This document shows, in pieces, positions 1 through 10,859 of a stretch of DNA of 64,000 nt (its first letter is position 1; each line of letters opens with the position of its first letter). Source of the DNA: Onchidella celtica (lineage: Eukaryota > Mollusca > Gastropoda > Systellommatophora > Onchidiidae); NCBI GenBank assembly GCA_963931925.1, contig OZ007579.1:40641335-40705334 (forward strand), written 5' to 3'. Both the position numbers and the translations under genes were made by a program. The notes under the pieces were generated by a model, which was not told where the DNA came from, did no database searches, and was given only the letters and a program-made list of their open reading frames with translations.

Positions 1-94
1 ATAAGATGTATCATAGTTGCAGTGCAGGGCAGGGGGAGATCTCGTGAACACGTGCTGAAATGTCTCGATTGTCACGGGAGGGGGGGGGGGGGAG

Positions 95-221
95 GATAAT
101 CGGCGTGTTAGGGGGGATAGTCGGCGTGTTAGGGGGGATAGTCGGCGTGTTAGGGGGGATAGTCGGCGTGTTAGGGGGGATAATCGGCGTGTTAGGGGGG
201 ATAGTCGGCGTGTTAGGGGAG
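95..221 (+). repeat. 21-bp G-rich minisatellite, 6 copies
   Basis: Six head-to-tail copies of a 21-bp unit, GATARTCGGCGTGTTAGGGGG, with only an A/G change between units. Each unit ends in a run of 5-6 Gs, and the array is preceded by a 14-base G run near 79-92. Because 21 is a multiple of three the array stays open and encodes a 7-residue GGIVGVL-like repeat, but nothing else suggests a gene. Confidence 0.9.
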
Positions 222-540
222 ATATGTACATGGTTTGGGAACTTACATAAGGAGAGGTTTATAGTTTCATGGTTTATCTACCTAGGCAAGTGCCGAATGA
301 AGATGGTTACACCAGAAAGGACGGGCAAGAAGAGAAGGCGGTGGGAAGCGAGGGGGGGGGGAGGGGGGGAGGGAGGAGGCTAGGTGTTTAGAGCAACAGG
401 TAAAACTTAGAGAAAGAAATGTTGTGTATGTTGTCTATGCTGTCAAGTAGTGAATGAGAGAGACAGGTGAAACTCAGGTGGGCGGGTCGGGAGATTTTTG
501 TTTGCGAAGGAAAGGTGGCAGCAGTGATACTATGTCGGGT
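222..540. other. Non-coding spacer with a second G-rich tract
   Basis: No gene or dispersed repeat recognised. A G-rich stretch lies at about 349-380. Confidence 0.6.
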
Positions 541-806
541 GAGAGAGTCAATAAGAAGAAGAAGGAGGAAGAGGAAATGGAGGAGGAGGAAGCGGAGGAG
601 AAGGAAGAGGAGGAGGGGAAGGGAAGAGGAGGAGAGAGGAAGAGGAGGAGGGAGGAAGAGGAGGAGGGAGAAGGAGGAAATGAAAGAGGAAGGAGGAAGA
701 GGAGGAGGAGGGAAGAGGAAGAGGAGGGGGAGGGAGAAGAGGGAGAAAGGAGGAGGAGAGAGAAAGAGGAGGGGGGAGGGAGAAAGAGGAGGGGGGGGAA
801 GAGGAA
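541..806 (+). repeat. Polypurine (GA/GGA) tract
   Basis: About 250 bases of almost pure purine on the plus strand. Positions 593-680 and 682-806 contain no pyrimidine at all, separated by a single T at 681. Reading frames on both strands stay open through it purely because of composition (Glu/Arg/Lys-rich or Ser/Leu/Phe-rich), so no protein is called. Such tracts can form triplex (H-DNA) structures. Confidence 0.9.
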
Positions 807-1019
807 TAGGAAGAATTTCAAAATTTCACTCAAACCAAAACAATAACAGAGAAATAAAAATCTGAAATAAAGTGAAGAGGAAAAAAAAATTTTAAAAAGC
901 AAGACAAGAAGAAATAATGAAAGAGTAGACGGCAGTGGAGATGATGCATACTATTGAATAATTCTTGTAGCATTCAGTCAGAGACAACGGCAAGAAAATC
1001 TGTTGTAATATATAAACTG

Positions 1020-1190
1020 AAATCGTAATAATTAGCTTCTACAGCGCTCAAATCCACTATAATGATGATTGTGCGCTAAGGCGCTGGATTAGAATTAGAA
1101 AGAGAATTAGATATTATCAATTTATCATGTTCCCACTTGCAAACATTAACAAAACTTATCTACTCTCATCCTCAAACCTTTTTGTCAAAC
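1020..1190 (+). repeat. Dispersed repeat family A, copy 1
   Basis: This copy shares the order TAATTA, a CAGCGCTCAAATCC core, a gapped AT-rich middle, and ACTCTCATCCTCAAACC with the sequence at about 5175-5350. Divergence is substantial and the boundaries are approximate. It may be part of a SINE or MITE. The flanking 870-1560 region shows nothing else recognisable. Confidence 0.5.
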
Positions 1191-1563
1191 TGATTTTGTG
1201 AAAGTCTTGCTACGCCCAAACGAAAAGAAAGTTCTCACAAAATAAAACATTTTGCATAATGTTTCCATTAAGCCCACAAAAAATGTAACCGCTAGAAATT
1301 TAACTTGAAAGTAGAATGATAAACAAATGGATTCCAAACAAAATAATTATCACCCGATCACATCGACAGCACCCGGGCGCATCGATTCAAGGGAAGTAAC
1401 CATGAAAATATTAAAGGAGCAGAAAAGAATGCATTGATTACTTCCCGTAATCCTTAACCTGTCCCAACCACCACAATGACTGTACCGCCAAATTACTGCC
1501 TGTTTAAACAACATATCCGAGTTCGTCCATCTGAGAGAAGGAGTTTCTGTCGAACATACATTC

Positions 1564-1940
1564 ACACACACACACACATACACACATAATATTTAATTTA
1601 TATGGCATGAAAGAGACCGAAAGAAGTGAATCAGGGCATAAATAATGCATTAAATAAATAATAATTTGCTAAGACAGACAGACAGAAAGAAAGATAGAGA
1701 GATAGAGACAGAGAGAAAGAAGGCAGAAAGAAAGAAAGAAAGGATGGAAATCAAGAGAGTAAAGAAAAATGAAAGAAAAAAATAGAAGAAAGAAAAGGAA
1801 AAAAAAAAAGACGACTAAAATAGGAAGACAACAGGAAAGTAAGAGGGAGAGAGAAAAGAGGGAAGAGAAAGGAGAAAACGAACGTATAAAGACAGCAAAA
1901 AAAGGGGAAAAAAGAAAAAAAACTGAAAGAAAAAGAAGAG
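1564..1940 (+). repeat. CA repeat followed by GA/GAAA purine-rich low complexity
   Basis: A short (CA)n tract at about 1564-1587 is followed by imperfect GACA, GAAA and GA repeats from about 1672 to 1940. The frames open here are compositional (Lys/Arg/Glu) and are not called as genes. Confidence 0.8.
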
Positions 1941-2457
1941 AACGGAAGGAAAGACAACACCAAAGAAAGAAATTTCAACAACATAATAGTAAAAGTCTAC
2001 AACCAACTAGATGTTAACTTTCAACACACAGAACATTTTCCCAATGTTATCTTTCTGACCATTCATCCTCTTTGCTTTGTGTAACTATGTGTTTGAGTAT
2101 TAGTTGTATATTTCCAAAATGCAGTTATCACAATATCACACTCAGATGCCAACTACATGTCCTCGCACAAAAATGTTGCAAAATAACAAATTAGAAAAGA
2201 CGAACAGTTGTTTTTCAAATGATTCTTGAGTCACAGAATACTTTACTCGACATTTTGTCAATGACAGATCTCCCGAATACGATATTTCCCTACAATATGT
2301 GGTCAAATTATGATCAGGTAGTAAGTTCGGAAAAATTTAAACATCAGTTATAGAGAAGTTCATTATTGGAACTAAGGATGAGGATATCTACTACATCAAA
2401 TTAACAGACTGAGATACTGTTAAGAAAAGATAAAAATAAATACTCCCTTAGGTTTTA
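1941..2457. other. Unannotated AT-rich spacer
   Basis: No coding potential, RNA gene or recognisable repeat was seen in this stretch. Confidence 0.5.
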
Positions 2458-2706
2458 TCTGCTCTGTCTTCATTTTTTTGAAAATCTGGAGATCTTTTAG
2501 TGTAGTGTGTAGAAGAGATATAACAAATGTACACTTCGACACTTGTTTAAAATGCCATATGGCACTTAAGACTTACCAAGCTGTTTCATAGTTCCGATTT
2601 ATTCTAACTCCTTATCATAACACTAAAACTGCAAATGCTTAAAATGGAATTTCTCAGTTATGCAAAAAGTGGAGTTGGAACAAACAAGAACTGAGTTGGT
2701 GATGAT
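2458..2706 (+). mobile_element. MITE family M1, copy a
   Basis: This is one of seven related ~220-250-bp copies in the window. Conserved blocks in order are: AACTGGAGATCTTTTAGT, GTAGAAGAGGTATAACAA, CACTTGTTTAAAATGCC, GCTTCATAGTTCCG, CTAACTCCTTATCAT, GCAAACG-like, GAATTTCTCAGTTGTGCAAAAA, and a right end GGAGTTGGAACAAACAAGAAC. In better copies the left end is an inverted match to the right end (ATCTCAGTTCTTGTTTGTTC). In this copy the left terminal repeat is degraded. There is no coding capacity, as in a MITE. Confidence 0.7.
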
Positions 2707-2773
2707 ATTAAATATACATAAAGAAATGAATAAACAAATAATGGTCATTATGTCACTTTAATATCTATAGCAA

Positions 2774-2800
2774 CGATGATGTTGATGATGATGATGGTGG

Positions 2801-2832
<32 letters not shown>

Positions 2833-2884
2833 ATGATGATAATGATGATAATGTTCTTGATGACGATGGTGATGATGATGATGG

Positions 2885-2916
<32 letters not shown>

Positions 2917-2967
2917 GTGATGATGAAGGTGATAATGATGACGACGACGGCGATGATGATGATGATA
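2774..2967 (+). repeat. (GAT/GGT)n trinucleotide microsatellite
   Basis: About 190 bp of GAT repeats interrupted by GGT, AAT and GAC variants. All six frames are open over long stretches (Met, Asp, His or Ile/Ser runs), which is a consequence of the repeat. Confidence 0.95.
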
Positions 2968-3332
2968 AAAAACCCCAACCATGATAAAACCATACCAATA
3001 CAGCTGACCACAGAAACCAGGCATGTTTGTCCGACTGCCAGCAGACCAGTCGCCCATGGCTTTAGACTACTAATTCTGGCCACATGTGACATTTGACAGA
3101 CAGTGAGACAGTGAAGACCTTGTCCAAGTATCTCACATTCCTGATTTTTGGAAAAGGTCTTAAGGCTCTTCAACCTTTTGTGTGGTCTCCGTTATAATCT
3201 GCCCACGTTACCTAATCAACGTCCCTTTTATCAAATACAGGCCACCTGATGATTTATACTGCATTTTAATAGAAAAAAAAACAACAAGTAAAGCATTTCC
3301 TAATTAGCGCCGACATATCAAATTCCTTTCTA
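2968..3332. other. Unannotated spacer
   Basis: Unique-looking sequence with no recognisable gene or repeat. Confidence 0.4.
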
Positions 3333-3752
3333 TCTATATAAAAAAACAGCAAGGAAAAAAAAATCACTGCTGCGAGGAAGAAATGCCCAGACCTGAAAAA
3401 ATTACATGTGAAAGACAGTTCTTTTTACTACTATGTCTATTCCTTTGACATGAAAGCGAAGTATCGTAATTTTGTAATAAATGAAAATAGGCCTAAAAAT
3501 ATCGAATAATGCTTTCTCCTCAACAATGATGGCCTCCCTCCTGCCTTTGTTTTGTTTCGACTTTAGTACCGTGCCTGTCATAAAAAGTAACCATATCAAG
3601 CTTGGTGCACAGTGTCCTGGCGCGCATTTCAAGGGCCATGCGGGTGTTACTGTGCCAGTTGTGAGTTGTTTTCCTCCTAGATCTACATAATCTGTGTGCT
3701 GATTGTGCGTGTTGTTTGTAATCCGTTCTTTGAACGGGTCCTTACCCTAGTA
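3333..3752 (+). mobile_element. Helentron-like non-autonomous element H1, copy a (internally deleted)
   Basis: The 5' end reads TCTATATAAAAA and the 3' end is a short hairpin (CCGTTC-TTT-GAACGG, 3723-3737) followed by CCTTACCCTAGT. The body matches 3753-4357 and 40148-40755 closely but lacks about 190 bp between the GGCGCGCA and GGCCATGCGGG blocks. A TC start and a hairpin about ten bases before a CTAG end are features of Helitron/Helentron elements, and that assignment is an inference. No protein is encoded. Confidence 0.65.
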
Positions 3753-4357
3753 TTAAAAAAAATCAGCAAGGAAAAAAAATTCACTGCTGCGAGGAAGAAA
3801 TGCCCAGACCTGAAAAAATTACATGTGAAAGATAGTTCTTTTTGCTACTATGTCTATTCCTTTGACATGAAAGTGAAGTATCGTAATTTTGTAATAAATG
3901 AAAATAGGCCTAAAAATATCGAATAATGCTTTCTCCTCAACAATGATGGCCTCCCTCCTGCCTTTGTTTTGTTTCGACTTTAGTACCATGCATGTCATAA
4001 AAAATAACCATACCAAGCTTGGTGCGCAATGTCCTGGCGCGCATGAGTTCTGAAGCAGGACTGCAGATCACTACTTTTATTGTAAGAGAGAGAGAGGGAG
4101 AGTACGTCATCGAATAATGCTTTCTCCTCAACAATGGTTGCCTCCCTCCTGCCTTTGTTTTGTTTGACTTTAAACTTCCGCTTGCGTTTCAAAGTTTGAA
4201 GGCATGAGTTTCTGTGCCGTCTGCCTTATGCACGGTACGGGCCATGCGGGTGTTGCTGTGCTAGTTGTGAGTTGTTTTCTTCCTAGATCTACATAATCTG
4301 TGTGCTGATTGTGCGTGTTGTTTGCAACCCGTTCTTTGAACGGGCCCTTACACTAGT
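3753..4357 (+). mobile_element. Helentron-like non-autonomous element H1, copy b (tandem)
   Basis: This copy follows copy a with essentially no spacer, in the same orientation. It contains the complete body, including an internal segment (about 4040-4240) missing from copy a. The block GAATAATGCTTTCTCCTCAA plus CCTCCCTCCTGCC occurs twice inside it (around 3921 and 4113), so the body itself contains a partial duplication. The 3' end carries a perfect hairpin CCCGTTC-TTT-GAACGGG at 4328-4344 and the terminus CTAGT at 4353-4357. Confidence 0.7.
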
Positions 4358-4439
4358 AATTTTTAAAAAAAGGGGGAAACCGATTTATTTTTATGTTTTT
4401 TTGACAATGAAAAATCTGTAATTTCTATTTATTTACTTT

Positions 4440-4497
4440 TTAAAATTTTTATTATTTATCTATTTATCTATTTATTTATTTATTTATTTATTTATTT
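4440..4497 (+). repeat. (TTTA)n microsatellite
   Basis: Tetranucleotide repeat TTTA with TTTATCTA variants, about 55 bp. Confidence 0.9.
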
Positions 4498-4499
4498 TA

Positions 4500-5174
4500 T
4501 TCTTTTGAAGAAGAAGAACGGTCACTACATAAACAAGAAATGTTAAACTTCATTTGATAGAACTGAGCGTGCTATTCATGAAAGACACGAGATTTTCATT
4601 TTCGTCAACTAAACAAATGAAAGATTCACAGAAACGATGGAGTCTTTTTCCTATAAAACGACGAATTATGCTACTTGAAAAAATGTTTTAATAATAGATA
4701 AAAACAGGTAAACCTGGAGCAATTTAGTTTATCTAAAAAAAACATATTTATTTCCAAGTGTTTTCTATTTGACTTTATGGTTATTTCAATTTCTCTGAAC
4801 TCTGGCGAGAAAAAAAGAAACACAACGCGAAGAAAGACGAGAGTATTTCAAATACTGAGACGCTCCGAGTGCACAATTATTATTCATCTGTACATAACGA
4901 CGAACAAGGTCAGACAGTGCGAAATGCAGTTTTATCAGATAACTCGAGTTACGTTGTGAAATTTTGCTCGAAGTTGCACTTTTTTCTTCTTCTTACCCGT
5001 AACTTTTACAGCAAATATAATAATGCTTTTTTTCCCTAGAAAACTCATTTCAAGCATCGGCGACTGGGTATTTTTGTGTACACATACGAATTTCTGCTTT
5101 GTAGAATTATAAACAAAATGTCCTATCTCATTTTCAACCATGCCTTCTTCCTTTCATCGTAATGTAATGTCATG
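4500..5174. other. Unannotated AT-rich spacer
   Basis: No recognisable gene or repeat. Short open frames here have no family features. Confidence 0.4.
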
Positions 5175-5350
5175 TAATAATTAACTGGTGCAGCGCTCAA
5201 ATCCTCACAGCACGATGTGCTCTGAGGTGTTGAACTAAACTTAAAAACAGGATTAACATAAAATCAATTCATCACGCCCCCACTCACACTCACACCAAGA
5301 AACACTAAATCCGCTCTTATCCTCAAACCTCAGACCAAAAAGGGTTATCA
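5175..5350 (+). repeat. Dispersed repeat family A, copy 2
   Basis: Related to 1020-1190, with shared GCAGCGCTCAAATCC near the start and TTATCCTCAAACCT near the end. The middle is diverged and the ends are uncertain. Confidence 0.5.
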
Positions 5351-6599
5351 CTCAGTTTCAAAGAAAACAGTCCTAAACAATCCAGTTTTGAGCGTATTTT
5401 TAAATGTGACGAATGTATTTATTATACACATTGCCATTGTATATATATATTATTACATAAACAATGCACCATCCTACTCAGTTGATTTTACCATACATTT
5501 GCATTCCATGAGGCCAATTTCGATCTTCAGTTGATGGAACAAAACTCAAAGTTTTGACAATGTATTTCGGATCACTCGCTGAACGACCATTCATTTTTTT
5601 TTTTTTTTGGTGACCTGTAGACTTGGAATTCGCTGTTTCAAGAGCTGAGAGATATACAAAACACTGAAATGTCAGAGAAACGTCTGAAAGTACACCCTTG
5701 GGAATGATGGAATGTAACCACAGCTGTTTCTTGCCGTTATCCCATTTTTACTATGTTCTTTGTACTCTTGAATATAATGTGAATTGAAGAAATGACTGAA
5801 GCGCGCTTGGAGCTTGTAGGTGACGGAATGAAGTGTTATTTAAATATGTGTAGCCACCCGACAAAATGAGGCACATTAAATTTGTCCACTACCTGATTGG
5901 AGAAAATTGTTAAAAGGCACCATTAGATCAATTTTATGGAGTTTGCATTTTCAGTATTTTTTAAAAGTTTAACCTCTTTTCTATTCCTTCTCCAAATGAT
6001 AATCCTGTTTGAGAAGGGTAAATGCCTCAAACTTGACTTTGAATCGAGTCATCATCAATAATTTTGACTAAAAGCTGAATCTTTAAAAGCGTTTTTCTCA
6101 AAACTGTGGTTGTGTCACTTCCTGCCTTTGAGAGGTCATGTTTTCCCTGGTAATTAAATTACAGCAACATTTTTTTTTACCAAATGAAAGGACTTTGAAT
6201 AACCTATCTGGGGATATCAATATCTCTTTACCATGTAAATGCTCGAAGGGCCTCACTTTGTCTGGCGGCTACATGTATCATTTATTACTTGAATTCATTC
6301 AATATCGTAATGCAGAGATGCTATGAATCAACAGCGCAATAGCTAAGAAAGGCAACGGCTTGGAAAATAATAACAATGAGAAGTCTTTTTTTTTTTTTAG
6401 AATCTACCTAACTTCAATTCACTTCAAATCTGAATATTTAGGTTTTACACCATTTTGTCCAAGTTTTTTTATTTTCCAAACTTTCCTCTTCTTGTCAGAA
6501 GGTACAGTTTTGTTTGTTCTCATTGCCATTCTCGACCGCTGGTAAGAAAAAAACAACAACAAAAAAAACGTCCCACCTCTTTGTTTTTTCCTCCCATAA
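5351..6599. other. Unannotated AT-rich spacer
   Basis: About 1.2 kb of AT-rich sequence with T homopolymers (for example 5594-5608 and 6388-6398). No gene or repeat family was recognised. Confidence 0.4.
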
Positions 6600-6600
6600 A

Positions 6601-6870
6601 GCACGAGCACATGCCCTATATCACATAGAAACACGAGCACATGCCCTATATCACATAGAAACACGAGCACATGCCCTATATCACATAGAAACACGAGCAC
6701 ATGCCCTATATCACATAGAAACACGAGCACATGCCCTATATCACATAGAAACACGAGCACATGCCCTATATCACATAGAAACACGAGCACATGCCCTATA
6801 TCACATAGAAACACGAGCACATGCCCTATATCACATAGAAACACGAGCACATGCCCTATATCACATAGAA
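6601..6870 (+). repeat. Near-perfect 30-bp tandem array, 9 copies
   Basis: Nine units of exactly 30 bp (ACACGAGCACATGCCCTATA plus TCACATAGAA). The only difference I can see is the first base of the first unit. Since 30 is a multiple of three, open frames run through it on both strands (10-residue repeats RAHALYHIET on plus, HVLVFLCDIG on minus), so openness is not evidence for a protein. The near-absence of divergence indicates recent expansion or an assembly artefact. Confidence 0.97.
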
Positions 6871-7211
6871 ACGGTGAAATATAAGCTGTAAGCTTGGAGA
6901 TTCATTAAATTTATTAGTTATCTCTAACAGAATCAAACATGTTTTAAGTTATTGAAAATGAAGTTATTAGCAAACATCTTTAAATGCAAGTTTCTTGCGG
7001 TAAAGCGTTTTTCTTATTTAACCAAAACATCTCTCAACGAAAGTTCATTGCGGTAAACTATTTTTCTTATTTAATCAAACATCTTTAAATAAAAATTTAC
7101 TTTCTTCAAAGTGTTTGTTTTTCTTCTGTTTTAAGCATCTAGCATGACACAGCGCCAGTAACGTGGTGAGCACAGCTGCACATGACTAGAGAGCCGCTTG
7201 TGTTCTCATCC
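6871..7211. other. Unannotated spacer
   Basis: AT-rich, with three imperfect echoes of ACATCTTTAAATG-type sequence around 6975-7090. No gene was recognised. Confidence 0.4.
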
Positions 7212-7551
7212 CTAGCCGATCGAGTTCTCACTCGCGACGGCGATGGTACAGAAAATGGCAGTTTCTTTTAGTTGGGTAGCACCCCAGTACAAACGGTTAG
7301 TAATAGTCGGGGGGTCTGGGAGGTAGCGGGATCTGGGTGTTGATAGTCCTGGGCATTCTAGCAAGATATGCTCGACTGTCTCCTGCGGGGACCCACAGTG
7401 TCGATATACTGGCTCTCGGAGTGGGTTGAAGCGATTGAGATGCGCGTTCAACTGGACATGTCCCGACCTCATACGCTGAATGATTGTCGCGTATTTTCGA
7501 TCTAGTTTGAATATTGGGTCATTAGACTTGAGAGACGTTTGGTCAACGACC
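7212..7551 (-). pseudogene. Non-LTR retrotransposon (LINE) pol C-terminal remnant
   Basis: The minus-strand frame reads ...LDRKYATIIQRMRSGHVQLN followed by LNRFNPLREPVYRHCGSPQ and ETVEHILLECPG, ending in IAVASENSIG and a stop. A Cys-x2-Cys-like C/H cluster followed by ETVEHILLECP is typical of the extreme C-terminus (after RNase H) of Jockey/I-type LINE polymerases. That attribution comes from memory of the family. Only about 110 residues remain. The frame is closed by a stop just upstream (about 7552), and no RT core is nearby, so this is a 5'-truncated dead copy. Confidence 0.7.
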
Positions 7552-8565
7552 CTATTTTCTCAGTTTTCACAAAATGCTTCCGGAGAAGCAAAAACTGAAT
7601 AACTTTTGTGGGTTTTTTTTTTTTAATCACACATAAAGTTCCGATATCTTTCTTAAAAAATGTTGCTAAATCCTTTCCTTTCAGAAGTTAACCCGCAAAC
7701 TTACACCCTGCGGGATGTCATGCACTACACGCAAACCAAATAATTCTCTCAATTCAAACACACACGAAAAAGTAGGGCTGCAATACGATATTTTGCCACG
7801 CGACTCTCGGTGTAACATTCGTGTGTAACAAGTTCTCGATCGCGTCCTCATTATTGCATTAAATGTTCTATTTTATTATATTTTGCTTTTTTTTTTTTTT
7901 TAAGAAAAGCGGAATGGTCTCAAGTGTTGTTCCCCCCCCCCCTTCTCTGTTGCTCTGCTGATTTTATGTCCTGTCCTTTGCAGCCGCCCCCCTCCCTCTG
8001 TCTTCACCATCACAACCACCACCACCACCACCATCATTTTCTCTTCTTAGTTTTGGGTGGGGCTGGGGTCTATGAAGTGCCTAACCTGAATTTTTGCTTT
8101 TTTTTTTTTTTTCTTACGACCCTGTCCCTGTCGTCCCCCCCCCCCCCCCCGGCATGTACGTTCAAGTGTGCTTGGCGAAGGGAACCTGCCTCAAGGGTAA
8201 CCCAACCAACTCCACGGAAATCGGCGTGCAAGACTGACATCAATTTTACACACATGGGAATGCCATCGCTGCTACGTAGATCCGCTAGTTGCGACGTCGC
8301 ACCGAGGTGACTTTGATGGCGGGTGCCGGATCCTAGGGTAATAATCCTGACAGCCCTACGGGTATCCGACCCTAAGGATTGACGGCAAGTTGGCAGATGC
8401 CAAGGACATCGTTCCTAGGTATATCCCACACTGGTTACGACATCGCCCCGACGTCAATTTGATGAAGGCAACCGGTTCCGATGGTATTCCTACCAAGCTT
8501 ACGGTAATTCTACCAACCCTAGGGAAATCCTATACAAATCGACGTCAGTTTGGCGTTAAGTTTAC
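7552..8565. other. Unannotated region with T and C homopolymers
   Basis: Contains poly-T (7890-7905, 8098-8112) and poly-C (7932-7941, 8137-8150) runs and a short CAC/ACC stretch near 8010-8035. The GC-richer part 8160-8565 has no recognised family. Confidence 0.4.
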
Positions 8566-8640
8566 TGTTTGAGTTTGAGTTTTACGGCCCGTCGGCACGA
8601 CAACGGCCACTTTGCGTCCTTCACAGTCTATTTGGGTACC
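8566..8640 (+). repeat. Dispersed repeat family G (GATAACGGCCA-type)
   Basis: Reads GAGTTTGAGTTTTACGGCCC, then GTCGGCACGACAACGGCCAC and TTTGCGTCCTT. Very similar segments occur near 32660-32710 and 35015-35095, and diverged ones near 13262, 26115 and 26486. The conserved core is a TTTGAGTTT run, an ACGGC..GTCGGCACGATAACGGCCA block and TTTTGCG. It is probably a SINE or LINE end. Confidence 0.6.
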
Positions 8641-8842
8641 CGTTCTTTATTTATATTTCGTATTCACAACTGTCAAGTTTAACATAGAATTAAATACATT
8701 CATATAACTTTAACACATTGGTAACATTCTAAACAAAAGTTTTAATGCACCCTTCCCTGGCCAAGCGTAATATGTACTCTATGGATAGGGTCTCTTGCTC
8801 ACAAATAACGAGCACATTAATTTTACTCCAGCACTCTTCTTT

Positions 8843-9185
8843 AGATAGATAGAATATTAGAGAAACCACAGAAAAACTGTGGGGTGGCAGCAAGGCTATA
8901 GCCGAGAACTCGTAGTAAGTAATGTAGACATATTATTCTGTTTAGATTCTATATATTTCTTACTCTGATCTTTCATTGTTCGATTGTTTTATCTGTTTAA
9001 TTTTCCAATGTTTTTTTCCCGTTTTTTTTTTCCGTTTTTTTCCCCCTTGAAATAGGCTGTTGCCGAAATATCGGCCATTTTCCGTCTTCTCTTTTAGTTT
9101 GCCTTTCATTGTATCGTTTGGATATTATTTCTTACGTTGCTACATAGTACAACTTTTTCTTCTTGCCAAATTTTGACTCCGTCTA
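8843..9185. repeat. Dispersed repeat family D, two half-copies in inverted orientation
   Basis: 8850-8925 carries the forward start of family D (AAACCACAGAAAAACTGTGG, then GGGTGGCAGCAAGGCTATAG). 8930-9180 carries the complementary strand of its other half (GGCTGTTGCCGAAATATCGG, GGCCATTTTCCGTCTTCTC, TACATAGTACAACTTTTTCTT). Other copies lie at 10860-11050, 24430-24690 (reverse) and 62925-63145. Confidence 0.6.
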
Positions 9186-9483
9186 TAGATAGAGGTTACA
9201 TACCACAGTAATCATCTTTCCGTTCAAAGAGCGTGTTCGGATTAAGCGAAAAGAGTTACATGGTACCTCTTATGTCATGTGCCACGTGTCAAGAAAATGA
9301 TTCCTGCCTGCCGTAACACCAGCCAATGGATGTGATTACTTCCCCCGTGGCAAGTACAACCACCTGACCAACTAAGGGAAATAACTAACCAAAACCTGGA
9401 GTCAGGGGCGTCCATTTTCTTAAGTTTGGATTTTTCATGGATTTATCGTAGTTTGAAGAATGCCGTGATTCCGTTCTACTTTT
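9186..9483. other. Unannotated spacer
   Basis: No feature recognised. Confidence 0.4.
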
Positions 9484-9487
9484 GCTT

Positions 9488-9596
9488 GATGGATCTATCT
9501 ATCTATATGTCTATCTATCTATCCATCCATCCATCCATCTATCCATCTATCTATCTATCTATCTATCCATCCATCCATCCATCCATCTATCTTCTA

Positions 9597-9654
<58 letters not shown>

Positions 9655-9748
9655 ATCTTCTATCTATCTATCTATCCATCTATCTACCTAATTATCTATC
9701 CGTCTATCTATATATCTATCCATCTATCTATCCATCTATGTTTCTTTA
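9488..9748 (+). repeat. (TATC)n / (CATC)n tetranucleotide microsatellite
   Basis: About 260 bp of TATC repeats with interspersed CATC units and two short interruptions (near 9592 and 9656). Open frames (Ser-Ile-Tyr-Leu runs) are compositional. Confidence 0.97.
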
Positions 9749-9769
9749 TTCATCTGTCCCAAACGTTTT

Positions 9770-9825
9770 TCTCTTTCTCTCCCTCCCTCACCCCGCTCTC
9801 TCGCTCTCTCTTTCTCTCTCTCTCC

Positions 9826-9861
<36 letters not shown>

Positions 9862-9962
9862 TTGTCTGTCTGTTGCACAAAGAACTATCTATCTATCTAT
9901 GTTTCTTTATGTATGTCCCAATGCATCCCTCTATTTCTCTCTCTCTCTCTCTCTCTCCCTGT
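9770..9962 (+). repeat. (CT)n microsatellite with TATC interruption
   Basis: CT-rich repeats at 9770-9862 and 9932-9960 flank a short TATC block near 9886-9901. The phrase CTCTCTCCCTGTTGCACA closes the second block, and a similar TGTTGCACAAAG follows the first, so the whole unit appears duplicated. Confidence 0.9.
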
Positions 9963-10101
9963 TGCACATAAAACAATCCCATTGTCTTGACCTCTCATAA
10001 TAATTATTGTTATGAGACGTTTCGTGCGTCAACAGAGTGATACAATCATCCCTAACATCGTCTAGTGGAGACTTAAATCAGCGTCGTTTGCCATTCACCA
10101 T

Positions 10102-10856
10102 CTCTACTATTATAAAAACGATTATCTATATTAACAAAAGTGAAACTTTACGACAAGGGCAGCGCGCCTTTCGCTACTCCTCCGTTAATGCTGATTCGGT
10201 GGCCCTCAGATTTTATACAGCGCTTAGTATAGACTGTCGTCGAGTCCCCGGCACAAAAAATACAAAAAAAATTAATAACTCGCAGAACGTTTGTATTAGT
10301 TTCTAGGTTGTGACACATTGGCGTTCGGTCTATTTTTTCGGCAAATTAATGTAATTGAGATTGGTTCCGGTATCTGTATCACACTCACAAAAAAACTCCC
10401 GGTTAGGACTGGTTTGAATGATGAGATTGAGTTCTAAGACTATCAAATATGATGAAACTTTGTGTGTTCTCGATGTGCCTAGACTAAAAAAGAAAGGGTC
10501 TGGAATTGGGAAATTGACGCTGCAGGGCCAAAAGTTCACAGGTTTGTGTTTTCAACATGTCTAGGAAAATATTATAATATTTCTTTTCCATTAACACAAT
10601 ATGACGTTGTCACTTCCTGCGATGTGCAAAGAAACTAACCTGTGCGCAAATCATAGCCATTTGACGGATGCTGGCGGGACGCGCAGGACGTCAACGCGCA
10701 AAGGGAGAGCAGTAAAAACATAACTAAAAACAAACAAACAAACAAAAATAAAATAAAGCTAAAGGAACAGGCAAAATGAAGCAGGTCCATAATAATCACC
10801 CAGAACTGAAACTAATAAATCGATTTATCCCGGACAGGGCCGGGAACTCAGCTAGT
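10102..10856 (+). mobile_element. Helentron-like non-autonomous element H2, copy a
   Basis: The start is approximate (TCTACTATTATAAAAACG). The 3' end has a hairpin CCCGG-ACAGGG-CCGGG at 10829-10844 followed by AACTCAG and CTAGT at 10852-10856. The reverse complement of its 5' half is found at 39785-40159, of its 3' third at 38915-39125, and its 3' third also recurs at 33060-33531 (reverse) and 35379-35675. No protein is encoded. Confidence 0.7.
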
Positions 10857-10859
10857 ATC

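Noticed and set aside
95-221. Telomeric repeat (TTAGGG)
   Set aside because: Only the phrase TTAGGGGG inside a 21-bp unit; no TTAGGG tandem repeats.
474-902. Ser/Leu/Phe-rich 142-codon minus frame and Glu/Arg-rich plus frames
   Set aside because: They lie in a polypurine tract that lacks stop codons by composition; no domain, and complementary frames are equally open.
2748-3173. His-, Ile- or Met-rich proteins
   Set aside because: They are translations of a GAT/GGT microsatellite.
6601-6870. CRISPR-like array
   Set aside because: The 30-bp units are contiguous with no spacers, in eukaryotic DNA.
6419-6891. Repeat proteins of 125-143 residues on both strands
   Set aside because: A near-perfect 30-bp array keeps several frames open at once; no start context or family support.
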